A program made the translations under genes and the position numbers. The notes beneath the pieces are model-generated. The model had not been told where the DNA came from and did not search any database. It was given only the letters and a program-made list of their open reading frames with translations. Below are positions 55,372 through 62,390 of a stretch of DNA of 64,000 nucleotides, piece after piece. Source of the DNA: Paenibacillus mesophilus (GTDB lineage: Bacteria > Bacillota > Bacilli > Paenibacillales > NBRC-103111); contig NZ_VCRA01000017.1 of NCBI RefSeq assembly GCF_005938385.1, forward strand, positions 1 through 64,000, in the 5' to 3' direction. Position 1 is the stretch's first letter; every line of letters begins with the position of its first letter.

Positions 55372-56280
55372 TTAAGCCAGCGCCCGTTCGATAACCGCCA
55401 TGCGGATCGGCACTCCATGGCTCATTTGCGTAAAAATTTTCGATTTCTCGTGCTCGACCAGCTCATCGTCGATTTCGACGCCCCGGTTTACCGGAGCCGG
55501 ATGCATAATGATCGCATGCGGCTTCATCATGCCGGCACGCTCTACCGTTAGCCCGTAATGCTCCCGGTAATCCTCGGCCGATCGGATAAATCCTTTGTCA
55601 TGCCGCTCCAGCTGCACCCTCAGCATCATGACAACGTCCGCCTGCAGCGCTTCGTCTATCGATACGTAAGGCGCATGCTCGCCGAGCTCCGGAGATTGCA
55701 TATTGTCGGGCGCGCAAAATTTCACGTTCGCTCCGAGCTTTTGCAGTCCCCACAAGTTCGATCTTGCTACCCGGCTGTGCATGATGTCTCCGATGATCGA
55801 AACGGTCAGTCCTTTGATTTCCCCGAACGTTTTGCGCATCGTATATAGATCGAGCAGAGCCTGGGTCGGATGCTCGTTGTTGCCGTCCCCCGCATTGATC
55901 AGCGGCACTTTGATTTTCTCCGCGAGCTCGGCCAGCAGGCCGATCGGCTTCATTCGAATGACACCCGCGTCGATCCCCATCGATTCCAGGGTGCGGACCG
56001 TGTCGTAAATCGATTCGCCCTTCTCCACGCTCGAAGCCGCGGCCGAGAAGTTGAGCACTTGCGCACCGAGCCGTTTCTCCGCCACTTCGAAAGAGAAGCG
56101 GGTGCGCGTACTGTTCTCGAAAAACATGTTCGCGACGAATTTGCCTTCGAGCAGATGCGTCACTTTATTCGGCTGCCGCTCCCAGTGGGCGGCACGGTCG
56201 AGAATGCTTACGATTTCTTCCTTATCGAGCTGCTTCAGTCCGAGCAAGTGCCGTTCGAATGTCACGTTCGTTTGCGTCAT
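55372..56280 (-). CDS. pyrB: Aspartate carbamoyltransferase catalytic subunit
   Basis: Joins carbamoyl phosphate and aspartate, the committed step. The 302-residue protein has the carbamoyl-phosphate site NMFFENSTRTRFSFEVAEKR, the HPTQALLDLYTM motif and the aspartate loop with MHPAPVNRGVEIDDELVEH. No regulatory pyrI gene is present, as usual in Firmicutes. AAAGGGG precedes the ATG. It starts six bases after pyrR; a pyrP uracil permease gene, which lies here in Bacillus, is absent. Confidence 0.96.
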   Translation of the reverse strand: MTQTNVTFERHLLGLKQLDKEEIVSILDRAAHWERQPNKVTHLLEGKFVANMFFENSTRTRFSFEVAEKRLGAQVLNFSAAASSVEKGESIYDTVRTLESMGIDAGVIRMKPIGLLAELAEKIKVPLINAGDGNNEHPTQALLDLYTMRKTFGEIKGLTVSIIGDIMHSRVARSNLWGLQKLGANVKFCAPDNMQSPELGEHAPYVSIDEALQADVVMMLRVQLERHDKGFIRSAEDYREHYGLTVERAGMMKPHAIIMHPAPVNRGVEIDDELVEHEKSKIFTQMSHGVPIRMAVIERALA

Positions 56281-56285
56281 TTTCG

Positions 56286-56828
56286 TTATCCCCTTTGCTG
56301 AATGATGACGACTTCGTCTTTGCGGTCCACTTCGTTCAGTCTGACCTCGATCTGCTCCAGCCTGGAGGTCGGCACGTTCTTGCCTACGTAATCCGGCCGG
56401 ATCGGCAGCTCCCGGTGTCCTCTGTCCACGAGCACGGCCAATTGGATCATCCTCGGCCGTCCCAGATCGATCAGCGCGTCCATCGCGGCTCTGACCGTCC
56501 GTCCCGTAAACAGCACATCGTCACACAAAATAACCCGTTTGTCCTGAATGTCCGGAGCCTTTAGCGTTTGGGCGCCGCCGACCGCGTTCACGCGCACCCG
56601 GTCGTCCCGGTATGAGGTGATATCGAGCTCGCCTACCGGCAGCGGAACGCCTTCGATTTCGCGGATCCGCTCCGCGATCCGGTTCGCAAAGTAAATGCCC
56701 CGCGTACGTATCCCGATCATGATGCTGTCGCCTACGCCTTTATTTTTTTCAAGTATTTCGTGCGCGATGCGCGTCAAGGCGCGGCGAATTGCCGTTTCAT
56801 CCATGATGACGAGTCTATCCGGATTCAT
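56286..56828 (-). CDS. pyrR: Bifunctional pyr operon RNA-binding attenuator / uracil phosphoribosyltransferase
   Basis: A 180-residue regulator that binds the pyr leader RNA in the presence of UMP and promotes termination; it also has weak UPRTase activity. The PRPP motif is VILCDDVLFTGRTVRAAMDA, with GIRTRGIYFANRIAERI and RPRMIQLAVLVDRGHRELPI also standard. ATG 56828 is used, with GGGGTG six bases upstream; that site lies at the edge of the adjacent intergenic repeat. A longer open frame extends through all three repeats but has no site and non-family sequence. Confidence 0.95.
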   Translation of the reverse strand: MNPDRLVIMDETAIRRALTRIAHEILEKNKGVGDSIMIGIRTRGIYFANRIAERIREIEGVPLPVGELDITSYRDDRVRVNAVGGAQTLKAPDIQDKRVILCDDVLFTGRTVRAAMDALIDLGRPRMIQLAVLVDRGHRELPIRPDYVGKNVPTSRLEQIEVRLNEVDRKDEVVIIQQRG

Positions 56829-56836
56829 TCTTTTCA

Positions 56837-57016
56837 CCCCAAAAAGTGAAGTCGATGCTTCGTTGCTTATTCCGAGTACTTTTCGGGGACCCCGGATTAT
56901 TACCCCAAAAAGTGAAGTTGATGCTTCGTTGCTTATTCCGGGTACTTTTCGGGGACCCCGGATCTGACCTCCCCAAAAAGTGAAGCTGATGCTTTGTTGC
57001 TTATTCCGGGTACTTT
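56837..57016. repeat. Three tandem intergenic hairpin repeats before pyrR (copies 2-4)
   Basis: Copies at 56837-56888, 56903-56954 and 56971-57016, about 66 bp apart. Arms CCCCAAAAAGT and ACTTTTCGGGG pair; the core has GATGCTTCGTTGCTTATTCC. The third copy has lost part of its right arm. They lie in the transcribed leader between the attenuator and pyrR, so they will form stem-loops in the mRNA. Confidence 0.88.
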
Positions 57017-57035
57017 CGCTCCTTAAAGACGGGCA

Positions 57036-57066
57036 CAAAAAAACTCCTTGCCCGTTGGCAAGGAGT
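57036..57066 (-). terminator. Attenuator terminator of the pyr operon leader
   Basis: Hairpin ACTCCTTGCC-AACG-GGCAAGGAGT followed by seven Ts on the minus strand, upstream of pyrR and downstream of the PyrR-binding element. It should end transcription when PyrR-UMP is bound. Confidence 0.9.
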
Positions 57067-57185
57067 TGGTTCCCGAATCGGAGCGCACGAAACTACATCC
57101 ACGGAACCGGGACACACCCGTCTTCCGCGCATGACAAGCTTCGTGAAACGCATGTCCGTCACGATCACGCGACTTTCTCGTCGAC

Positions 57186-57219
57186 CACCTTGCCAGCCTC
57201 ACGGGACCAGCTTAAAGGT
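57186..57219 (-). promoter_or_regulatory. PyrR-binding anti-antiterminator element
   Basis: The minus strand reads CCTTTAAGCTGGTCCCGTGA followed by GGCTGGCAAGG. This matches the conserved PyrR loop of Bacillus pyr leaders (UUUAA...GUCCNGUGAGGCUG...AAGG). It lies about 120 bp before the leader terminator, the classical single-attenuator layout. Confidence 0.88.
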
Positions 57220-57237
57220 ACTATTTAGTTCCTGATG

Positions 57238-57266
57238 ATTATCTCACGTTCGACAAATGATGTCAA
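57238..57266 (-). promoter_or_regulatory. Promoter of the pyrimidine operon
   Basis: Minus strand TTGACA (57261-57266) and GATAAT (57238-57243), extended by TGA, with a 17-bp spacer, about 20 bp upstream of the PyrR-binding element. Confidence 0.85.
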
Positions 57267-57433
57267 TTGCGATTTGGATCAAATGTCGATTCACGCATAT
57301 TAATTCTACTATTCGCTTAGATACGGCAAACTATGTTAGTAAAATGATAATTCTGGGTTGGAAATTCCCCCCATACCCGACCTTACCCCCGTTCGCCTCA
57401 TTAGCCAGCATTTGAAGCCCATTCCCCAGCAAC

Positions 57434-57628
57434 TAAGGTACATTTGAGCTCTATTTGGCCCAAGGTGCAGTGTATTGGCGAGAATAAGGCACATTTGAAC
57501 CTTATCCCTTTTATTTCGCCCCACAAACCCTCGTTCGAAGCCGATTCCCCGACATATAAGGCACATTTGAACACTATCTGGCCAGTGGAGCAGGGTTTTG
57601 GAGAAAATAAGGTATATTTGTACCTTAT
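57434..57628. repeat. Two copies of a roughly 72-bp intergenic element with paired palindromes
   Basis: Units at 57434-57505 and 57556-57628. Each begins and ends with a 21-22 bp near-palindrome: TAAGGTACATTTGAGCTCTA, ATAAGGCACATTTGAACC(TTAT), ATAAGGCACATTTGAACACT(AT), ATAAGGTATATTTGTACC(TTAT). The inner part shares GGCC, GCAG and TTGG blocks. Open frames across it give only repetitive peptide. The surrounding 57267-57725 holds no supported gene. Confidence 0.7.
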
Positions 57629-57725
57629 CTGTCCTTCCCTTCCTTCCGCCTCGCCAGCCAGCCGCCAATTATCGCGCCGCGAGCTCCCGCCGACCGCGTT
57701 CCCCTTAGCATGCCGCCGCTCAGGA

Positions 57726-57754
57726 TTGCTTGACCCATCCATTTATGCTATAAA
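57726..57754 (+). promoter_or_regulatory. Promoter of the dapH operon
   Basis: TTGCTT (57726-57731) and TATAAA (57749-57754) with a 17-bp spacer, 35 bp before the dapH start. No lysine riboswitch was seen in this short leader. Confidence 0.6.
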
Positions 57755-57789
57755 AGGTTTATACGTTATTCGCAAAGGAGAACAGCCTC

Positions 57790-58500
57790 ATGTCCGAAAT
57801 GAACACGATGGAAGTTATCAATTTTATTAAAAACAGCACGAAAAAAACGCCAGTGAAAGTATATGTGAAAGGAAACCTCGATCAAGCCGCATTCGGCTCC
57901 GACATCCGCGCCTTCGTATCCGGTACGAGCGGCGTCATCTTCGGCGAATGGCCAGCCATCGCCCAAGCGCTCGAGGCGAACAAAGCGGTAATCGAAGATT
58001 ACGAAATTGATAACGACCGCCGCAACTCGGCCATTCCGCTTCTTGATCTGAAGAATATCAATGCGCGCATCGAGCCGGGCGCGATTATCCGCGATAAAGT
58101 AACGATCGGCGACAATGCCGTCATCATGATGAACTCCACGATCAACATCGGCGCTTCGATCGGCGACGGCACGATGATCGACATGAACGTAGTCGTAGGC
58201 GGCCGCGCGCAAATCGGCAAAATGTGCCACATCGGCGCAGGCTCCGTCGTAGCGGGCGTAATCGAGCCTCCTTCGGCACAGCCGGTCGTCATCGAGGATG
58301 ACGTGCTCGTAGGCGCGAACGCCGTTATTCTCGAAGGCGTCCGCATCGGCAAAGGCTCCGTCGTTGCCGCAGGCGCCGTCGTTACCCAAGACGTTCCGGA
58401 ATATACCGTCGTAGCCGGAACGCCTGCACGCGAAATCAAGAAAGTCGACGCGAAGACGAAATCGAAAACGGAAATTATGCAGGAGCTTCGCCAGCTGTAA
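57790..58500 (+). CDS. dapH: Tetrahydrodipicolinate N-acetyltransferase
   Basis: Acetylates tetrahydrodipicolinate in the acetylase branch of lysine and meso-diaminopimelate synthesis. The 236-residue protein has the family-specific N-terminal domain (AAFGSDIRAFVSGTSGVIFG) and then a left-handed beta-helix of hexapeptide repeats: INARIEPGAIIRDKVTIGDN, then VVGGRAQIGKMCHIGAGSVV and VLVGANAVILEGVRIGKGSV, ending in VVAGTPAREIKKVDAKTKS. AAAGGAG precedes the ATG. The deacetylase partner follows 95 bp downstream on the same strand. Confidence 0.95.
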   Translation: MSEMNTMEVINFIKNSTKKTPVKVYVKGNLDQAAFGSDIRAFVSGTSGVIFGEWPAIAQALEANKAVIEDYEIDNDRRNSAIPLLDLKNINARIEPGAIIRDKVTIGDNAVIMMNSTINIGASIGDGTMIDMNVVVGGRAQIGKMCHIGAGSVVAGVIEPPSAQPVVIEDDVLVGANAVILEGVRIGKGSVVAAGAVVTQDVPEYTVVAGTPAREIKKVDAKTKSKTEIMQELRQL

Positions 58501-58595
58501 TTACGATGCATCGATCCAAGAGCCAGGGGCCTCCCCTGGCTTCAATTTACGATTGGGACGTTTTCGGGCGTCGACACGATCATGAAGGAGGACCT

Positions 58596-59753
58596 ATGAG
58601 TACGGCGATTCAAACGTTTATCGAGTACCGCCGCCAGCTTCACCTCATTCCGGAGCCCGGCTACCAGGAATTCAAGACGCAGCGCTTCCTGCTTGACCGC
58701 ATCTCCGAGCTGCCGCAGCACCGGATCGAGATCCGCACTTGGCGAACCGGCATACTCGTAAAAGTGAAAGGCTCCGCTCCGGAACGCACATTCGGTTATC
58801 GCGCCGACATGGACGGGCTGCCGATCCAGGAAGACACCTCCTACGATTTTCGTTCGACCCATCCCGGCTACATGCATGCATGCGGTCACGACATGCATAT
58901 GGCCATCGGCCTCGGCATACTTACCCATTTCGTCGAACGCGAAATGAAAGACGATCTGATCGTTATATTCCAGCCTGCCGAAGAAGGTCCGGGAGGGGCG
59001 AAGCCGATGCTCGAAAGCGAGGAGCTTCGCGACTGGATGCCGGATCAGATCGTCGCCCTGCATATCGCTCCCGAATACGAGGTCGGCACGATCGCCACGC
59101 GGCCGGGCATTTTGTTCGCCAACACGTCGGAGCTTTTCATCGATCTGACCGGCAAAGGCGGTCATGCGGCATACCCGCACCGGGCCAACGATATGGTCGT
59201 CGCAGCCGCCCATCTGCTCGTTCAGCTTCAGTCGATCGTCTCCCGCAACATTAACCCGCTCGATTCGGCCGTCGTCACCGTAGGCAAAATCGAAGGCGGG
59301 ACGAAACAAAACATTATCGCCGAGAAAGCCCGTCTCGAGGGCACGATCCGCACGTTGTCCGCAGATACGATGCAGATCGTCAAAAGACGGATCGAGGCGC
59401 TGGTCGGCGGTACGGAAACGGCGTTCGAATGCACCGCGAGCATCGATTACGGCTCGAATTACCGGCAAGTGTACAACGACGAGACAATTACCCGCGAGTT
59501 CATGGAGTGGCTGGACCAATCCGCAAGCGCCAAGCTGATCGAATGCCCGGAAGCGATGACCGGAGAAGATTTCGGTTACTTCCTCGAACGAATTCCCGGG
59601 TTCATGTTCTGGCTCGGCGTAGATACGCCATTCGGGCTCCATCATGCCAAGCTCGAGCCGGACGAGCGGGCGATCCCGGTCGCGATCGATACGGTTACCT
59701 GTTATTTTCGCTGGAAATCGGAGCAGCCGCCGTTCGGAGGGAAATCGTCATGA
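58596..59753 (+). CDS. N-acetyldiaminopimelate deacetylase (YkuR-like, M20 family)
   Basis: Metallo-deacetylase of 385 residues that releases LL-diaminopimelate, the third acetylase-branch step. M20 motifs: RADMDGLPIQEDTSYDFRST, HACGHDMHMAIGLGILTHFV, IFQPAEEGPGGAKPMLESEE and, near the end, TGEDFGYFLERIPGFMFWLG. ATG 58596 follows GAAGGAGG; the longer open frame upstream runs through the spacer without a site. It is downstream of dapH and overlaps the start of the TagA-type glycosyltransferase by 4 bp. The aminotransferase of the branch is encoded at 62391-63548 (patA). Confidence 0.93.
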   Translation: MSTAIQTFIEYRRQLHLIPEPGYQEFKTQRFLLDRISELPQHRIEIRTWRTGILVKVKGSAPERTFGYRADMDGLPIQEDTSYDFRSTHPGYMHACGHDMHMAIGLGILTHFVEREMKDDLIVIFQPAEEGPGGAKPMLESEELRDWMPDQIVALHIAPEYEVGTIATRPGILFANTSELFIDLTGKGGHAAYPHRANDMVVAAAHLLVQLQSIVSRNINPLDSAVVTVGKIEGGTKQNIIAEKARLEGTIRTLSADTMQIVKRRIEALVGGTETAFECTASIDYGSNYRQVYNDETITREFMEWLDQSASAKLIECPEAMTGEDFGYFLERIPGFMFWLGVDTPFGLHHAKLEPDERAIPVAIDTVTCYFRWKSEQPPFGGKSS

Positions 59754-60514
59754 GCAAAGCGGCGCAAGCACAAGCTTCGGCCGGCAAAGTAAGCATTATG
59801 GGCGTCCCTTTCTCGAAAATGACGCACGACGAGACGATTCGTCACTTGAGCGTAATTGCAAACCGCAAGGAACGCGGCATGTATCATGTCGTGACGGCGA
59901 ATCCGGAAATCGTCATGTCCGCGGGCAAAGACGAGCAGCTGATGCGAATTTTGCAAGAAGCCGGAATCATTACCGCCGACGGGATCGGAATCGTACTCGC
60001 CGCCAAATGGAAAGGCGAGCCGATTTCCGGACGCGTTACCGGCTACGATATGCTGATCGATTTGTTGGTACAGGGCGACCGGGACGGCTGGTCGTTCTAC
60101 TTCCTCGGTACGGACGAAGAAACGAACCGCAAAGCGGTGGAATCGATAGCGGAGCGTTTCCCGAACGTCCGGATCGCCGGACGCCATAACGGCTTTTTCG
60201 GAACGGACCGCGAGCCTGCGATACTGGAAGAAATTCGTGCGGCAAGCCCCGACTTCCTTATCGTTGCCATGGGAGCACCCCATGCCGAACGCTGGATTTA
60301 CCGCAACAAGACGAAGCTGAACGCCACAATCGTCATGGGCGTAGGCGGAAGCCTCGATGTCATAGCCGGCAAGGTGAAACGGGCTCCGCAATTTTGGATC
60401 AAGCTGAACATCGAATGGCTGTACCGGCTGTTGTCCAATCCGACGCGCTGGCGCCGGCAGCTCGTTTTGCCGGTATTCGCGGCCAAAGCGTTTTTCGGCA
60501 GAAAACGACTTTGA
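59750..60514 (+). CDS. WecG/TagA/CpsF-family glycosyltransferase
   Basis: Cytoplasmic face enzyme (254 residues) that adds N-acetylmannosamine or a similar sugar to an undecaprenyl-linked N-acetylglucosamine, the second step in linkage-unit synthesis of wall teichoic acids or related polymers. GT26 motifs: GMYHVVTANPEIVMSAGKDE, then IITADGIGIVLAAKWKGEPI and VTGYDMLIDLLVQ, followed by PDFLIVAMGAPHAERWIYRN and TIVMGVGGSLDVIAGKVKRA. The start overlaps the deacetylase stop (ATGA) and GGAGGG lies eight bases before. Its coupling to diaminopimelate synthesis would tie peptidoglycan precursor supply to wall polymer synthesis. Confidence 0.92.
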   Translation: MSKAAQAQASAGKVSIMGVPFSKMTHDETIRHLSVIANRKERGMYHVVTANPEIVMSAGKDEQLMRILQEAGIITADGIGIVLAAKWKGEPISGRVTGYDMLIDLLVQGDRDGWSFYFLGTDEETNRKAVESIAERFPNVRIAGRHNGFFGTDREPAILEEIRAASPDFLIVAMGAPHAERWIYRNKTKLNATIVMGVGGSLDVIAGKVKRAPQFWIKLNIEWLYRLLSNPTRWRRQLVLPVFAAKAFFGRKRL

Positions 60515-60533
60515 GAAAATCGTTGCACAACGC

Positions 60534-60566
60534 AAAAAGGCGCTCCCGGATCTAGGAGCGCCTTTC
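60534..60566. terminator. Bidirectional terminator
   Basis: Hairpin AAAGGCGCTCC...GGAGCGCCTTT between the convergent glycosyltransferase (ends 60514) and cyclophilin (ends 60573) genes, with five As on the left and Ts on the right. Confidence 0.82.
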
Positions 60567-60572
60567 CTATGC

Positions 60573-61364
60573 TTATTGCACAATAATGTCGATTCGTTCG
60601 ATGATTACTTCTTCCTTCGGCTTGCTCATTTCTCCATATTGGCTTGCTTCTACGGGCGTAGATGCAATTGCTTTGACCACATCCATCCCCTCGATGACTT
60701 TCCCGAAGATCGTATAATCATTCTCAAGCCCTTCGCTATCCGCTCCGGTGCAAATGAAAAATTGACTGCCGTTCGTATTCGGCCCGGCATTGGCCATTGC
60801 GATAATGCCCGGCTCATACTTATGACCGTTGTTCAGCTCGTCCGCAAATACGTAACCGGGACCTCCTCTGCCGGTGCCCGTCGGGTCTCCGGTTTGCGCT
60901 ACGAAGCTTTCGATGATCCGGTGAAACACGACGCCGTCGTAGAACCGGTCGTTCGCCAAAAAGACGAAATTGTTGACCGTTTTCGGCGCGTCTTTCGCAA
61001 ACAGCTCGATCGTGAAGCTCCCTTTGTTCGTCGTCACCTTCGCCTGATACGCCTTCTCTTTATCGATCGTCATGGCCGGTGCCGCCGCGTAGGCCGCCCC
61101 GATCGAGATCGTGCTCGTCTCGCCGTTGTATTTGACCGGCACCCCCAACGCTTCGCTGACGAACCGGATCGGCACATAGGTCGTGCCGTTGTATATAAAG
61201 CTGCCCTGATTCGGCGTTTTCTCCACGCCGTCAAACTTGAAGATCAAATCTTTGAAGAACACTTCGATTTGCTGCGTACCCACCCCTGTAGCTTGAGCGG
61301 CCGATACGGACAGCAGCACACCGATGATCAATCCCATTACCAATCCCTGCAATTTGTTTTTCAT
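60573..61364 (-). CDS. Exported cyclophilin-type peptidyl-prolyl isomerase with stalk domain
   Basis: Secreted 263-residue protein. The signal peptide (LQGLVMGLIIGVLLSVSAAQ, cleaved near ATG-V) is followed by a short copper-amine-oxidase-like stalk domain (IEVFFKDLIFKFDGVEKTPN, then YNGTTYVPIRFVSEALGVPV) and a cyclophilin domain: APKTVNNFVFLANDRFYDGV, then VFHRIIESFVAQTGDPTGTG and MANAGPNTNGSQFFICTGAD. All main active-site residues (F-H-R, Q-T-G-D, N-S-Q-F-F) are present. It likely helps fold exported proteins at the wall. ATG 61364 follows AGGTGG by about six bases. Confidence 0.92.
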   Translation of the reverse strand: MKNKLQGLVMGLIIGVLLSVSAAQATGVGTQQIEVFFKDLIFKFDGVEKTPNQGSFIYNGTTYVPIRFVSEALGVPVKYNGETSTISIGAAYAAAPAMTIDKEKAYQAKVTTNKGSFTIELFAKDAPKTVNNFVFLANDRFYDGVVFHRIIESFVAQTGDPTGTGRGGPGYVFADELNNGHKYEPGIIAMANAGPNTNGSQFFICTGADSEGLENDYTIFGKVIEGMDVVKAIASTPVEASQYGEMSKPKEEVIIERIDIIVQ

Positions 61365-61466
61365 TGCTTCCACCTTTTTCTGAATAGTAAGTACTGTAAA
61401 TCAGCACTATCCATTATTCTGCTTTTGTGCGTAAAACCCTTCTTTCTGGACGATCGCATCGCACAA

Positions 61467-61503
61467 ATAAAGCCTTGGCCCGCAGCATGCGGATCAAGGC
61501 TCT
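61467..61503 (-). terminator. Terminator of the SIMPL gene
   Basis: Minus-strand hairpin AGCCTTGATCCGCA...TGCGGGCCAAGGCT followed by TTATTTG, just behind the stop at 61519. Confidence 0.72.
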
Positions 61504-61518
61504 TCCTTAATCGACCGA

Positions 61519-62295
61519 TTAAAACTCGTACTGCACCGTAACGTTAGTCGTAACTTTCAGCTCGCCCGTCGAGATGCTCGTCGGCGATGCGGCGTCCATG
61601 GCGGCACCTTTCGCTTCCGAGAACGCGATGTTGCTGTACTGCATCGGAACGGCTACGCCGCCGCCCTGATTGACTGCAACGATTCCTTTCAGCTCTTTGC
61701 CCGCATATTTGGCGATCGTTTCGGCTTTCGCCTTCGCGTTGTCCATCGCCTTCTGGATCACTTGCAGCTCGTATTCCTGACCTTTTTCCGTGCTGAACCG
61801 CACGCCTTCGATCTGGTTCGCCCCGGCTGCCGAAGCCGCATCGAGGAACGTGCCGAGATTATCGAGATCGCGGTAAGTCACCTGCAGCATTTGAGTAGCG
61901 CTGTAGCCTTTGATTTTCGGATCGCGCTCCGTGTACGTATATTCCGGTTGAACGCGGAAGCCGTTCGTTTGCACGTCTTTGGCCGCCAGCTTGTACTGGT
62001 TGAACAGCACCTCGCGCAGCTTCGCGTAAGCGGCGGCGTTTGCAGCTTGCGCATCTTTCGCCGTTTCGGCTTCGGTACGGATGCCGAGCGTCACGTAAGC
62101 TACGTCCGGTGTAATCGTCATCTCGCCTTGTCCCGTTACGGTCACGACGTTCCTCTGTGCCGCCGCCGCTTGTTCGGCCGCATATACTTTACCCGGACCG
62201 ATACTCGGCACACTCTGCGCGTATAGCGCGGTCGTCAAAGCCATAGCCGCTATTCCTGCAATCAACCACTTCTTGTTCTTCGCGATACCCATCAT
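61519..62295 (-). CDS. Exported SIMPL-domain (YggE-like) protein
   Basis: Secreted 258-residue protein of the SIMPL/YggE family, linked to oxidative-stress tolerance in other bacteria but of unknown biochemistry. A signal peptide (WLIAGIAAMALTTALYAQS) precedes NVVTVTGQGEMTITPDVAYV, DVQTNGFRVQPEYTYTERDP and GYSATQMLQVTYRDLDNLGT, typical SIMPL motifs, and ends STGELKVTTNVTVQYEF. GGGGAAG is present before two adjacent ATGs; the first is used. Single gene, no operon partner. Confidence 0.9.
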   Translation of the reverse strand: MMGIAKNKKWLIAGIAAMALTTALYAQSVPSIGPGKVYAAEQAAAAQRNVVTVTGQGEMTITPDVAYVTLGIRTEAETAKDAQAANAAAYAKLREVLFNQYKLAAKDVQTNGFRVQPEYTYTERDPKIKGYSATQMLQVTYRDLDNLGTFLDAASAAGANQIEGVRFSTEKGQEYELQVIQKAMDNAKAKAETIAKYAGKELKGIVAVNQGGGVAVPMQYSNIAFSEAKGAAMDAASPTSISTGELKVTTNVTVQYEF

Positions 62296-62390
62296 TCCAC
62301 TTCCCCTTCTTTCCCCAAAATGTTGTTCAACCTCTCGAACGAAGCATTCCGGGAAAATGTTGCAGGTAGAGGAAACATTTCGAAAAAAAT

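Noticed and set aside
56829..57038. Longer pyrR start adding 70 residues
   Set aside because: The extension is translated intergenic repeats, begins near the attenuator terminator, and is absent from the known PyrR family; ATG 56828 has a proper site.
57434..57628. Short CRISPR array
   Set aside because: Only four imperfect copies with irregular spacing, inter-repeat sequences that are themselves similar between units, and no cas genes in the window.
57336..57742. Minus-strand open frames of about 110 codons with internal peptide repeats
   Set aside because: The peptide repetition follows directly from the non-coding ATAAGG palindromic repeats, and there is no ribosome site. Treated as an intergenic repeat.
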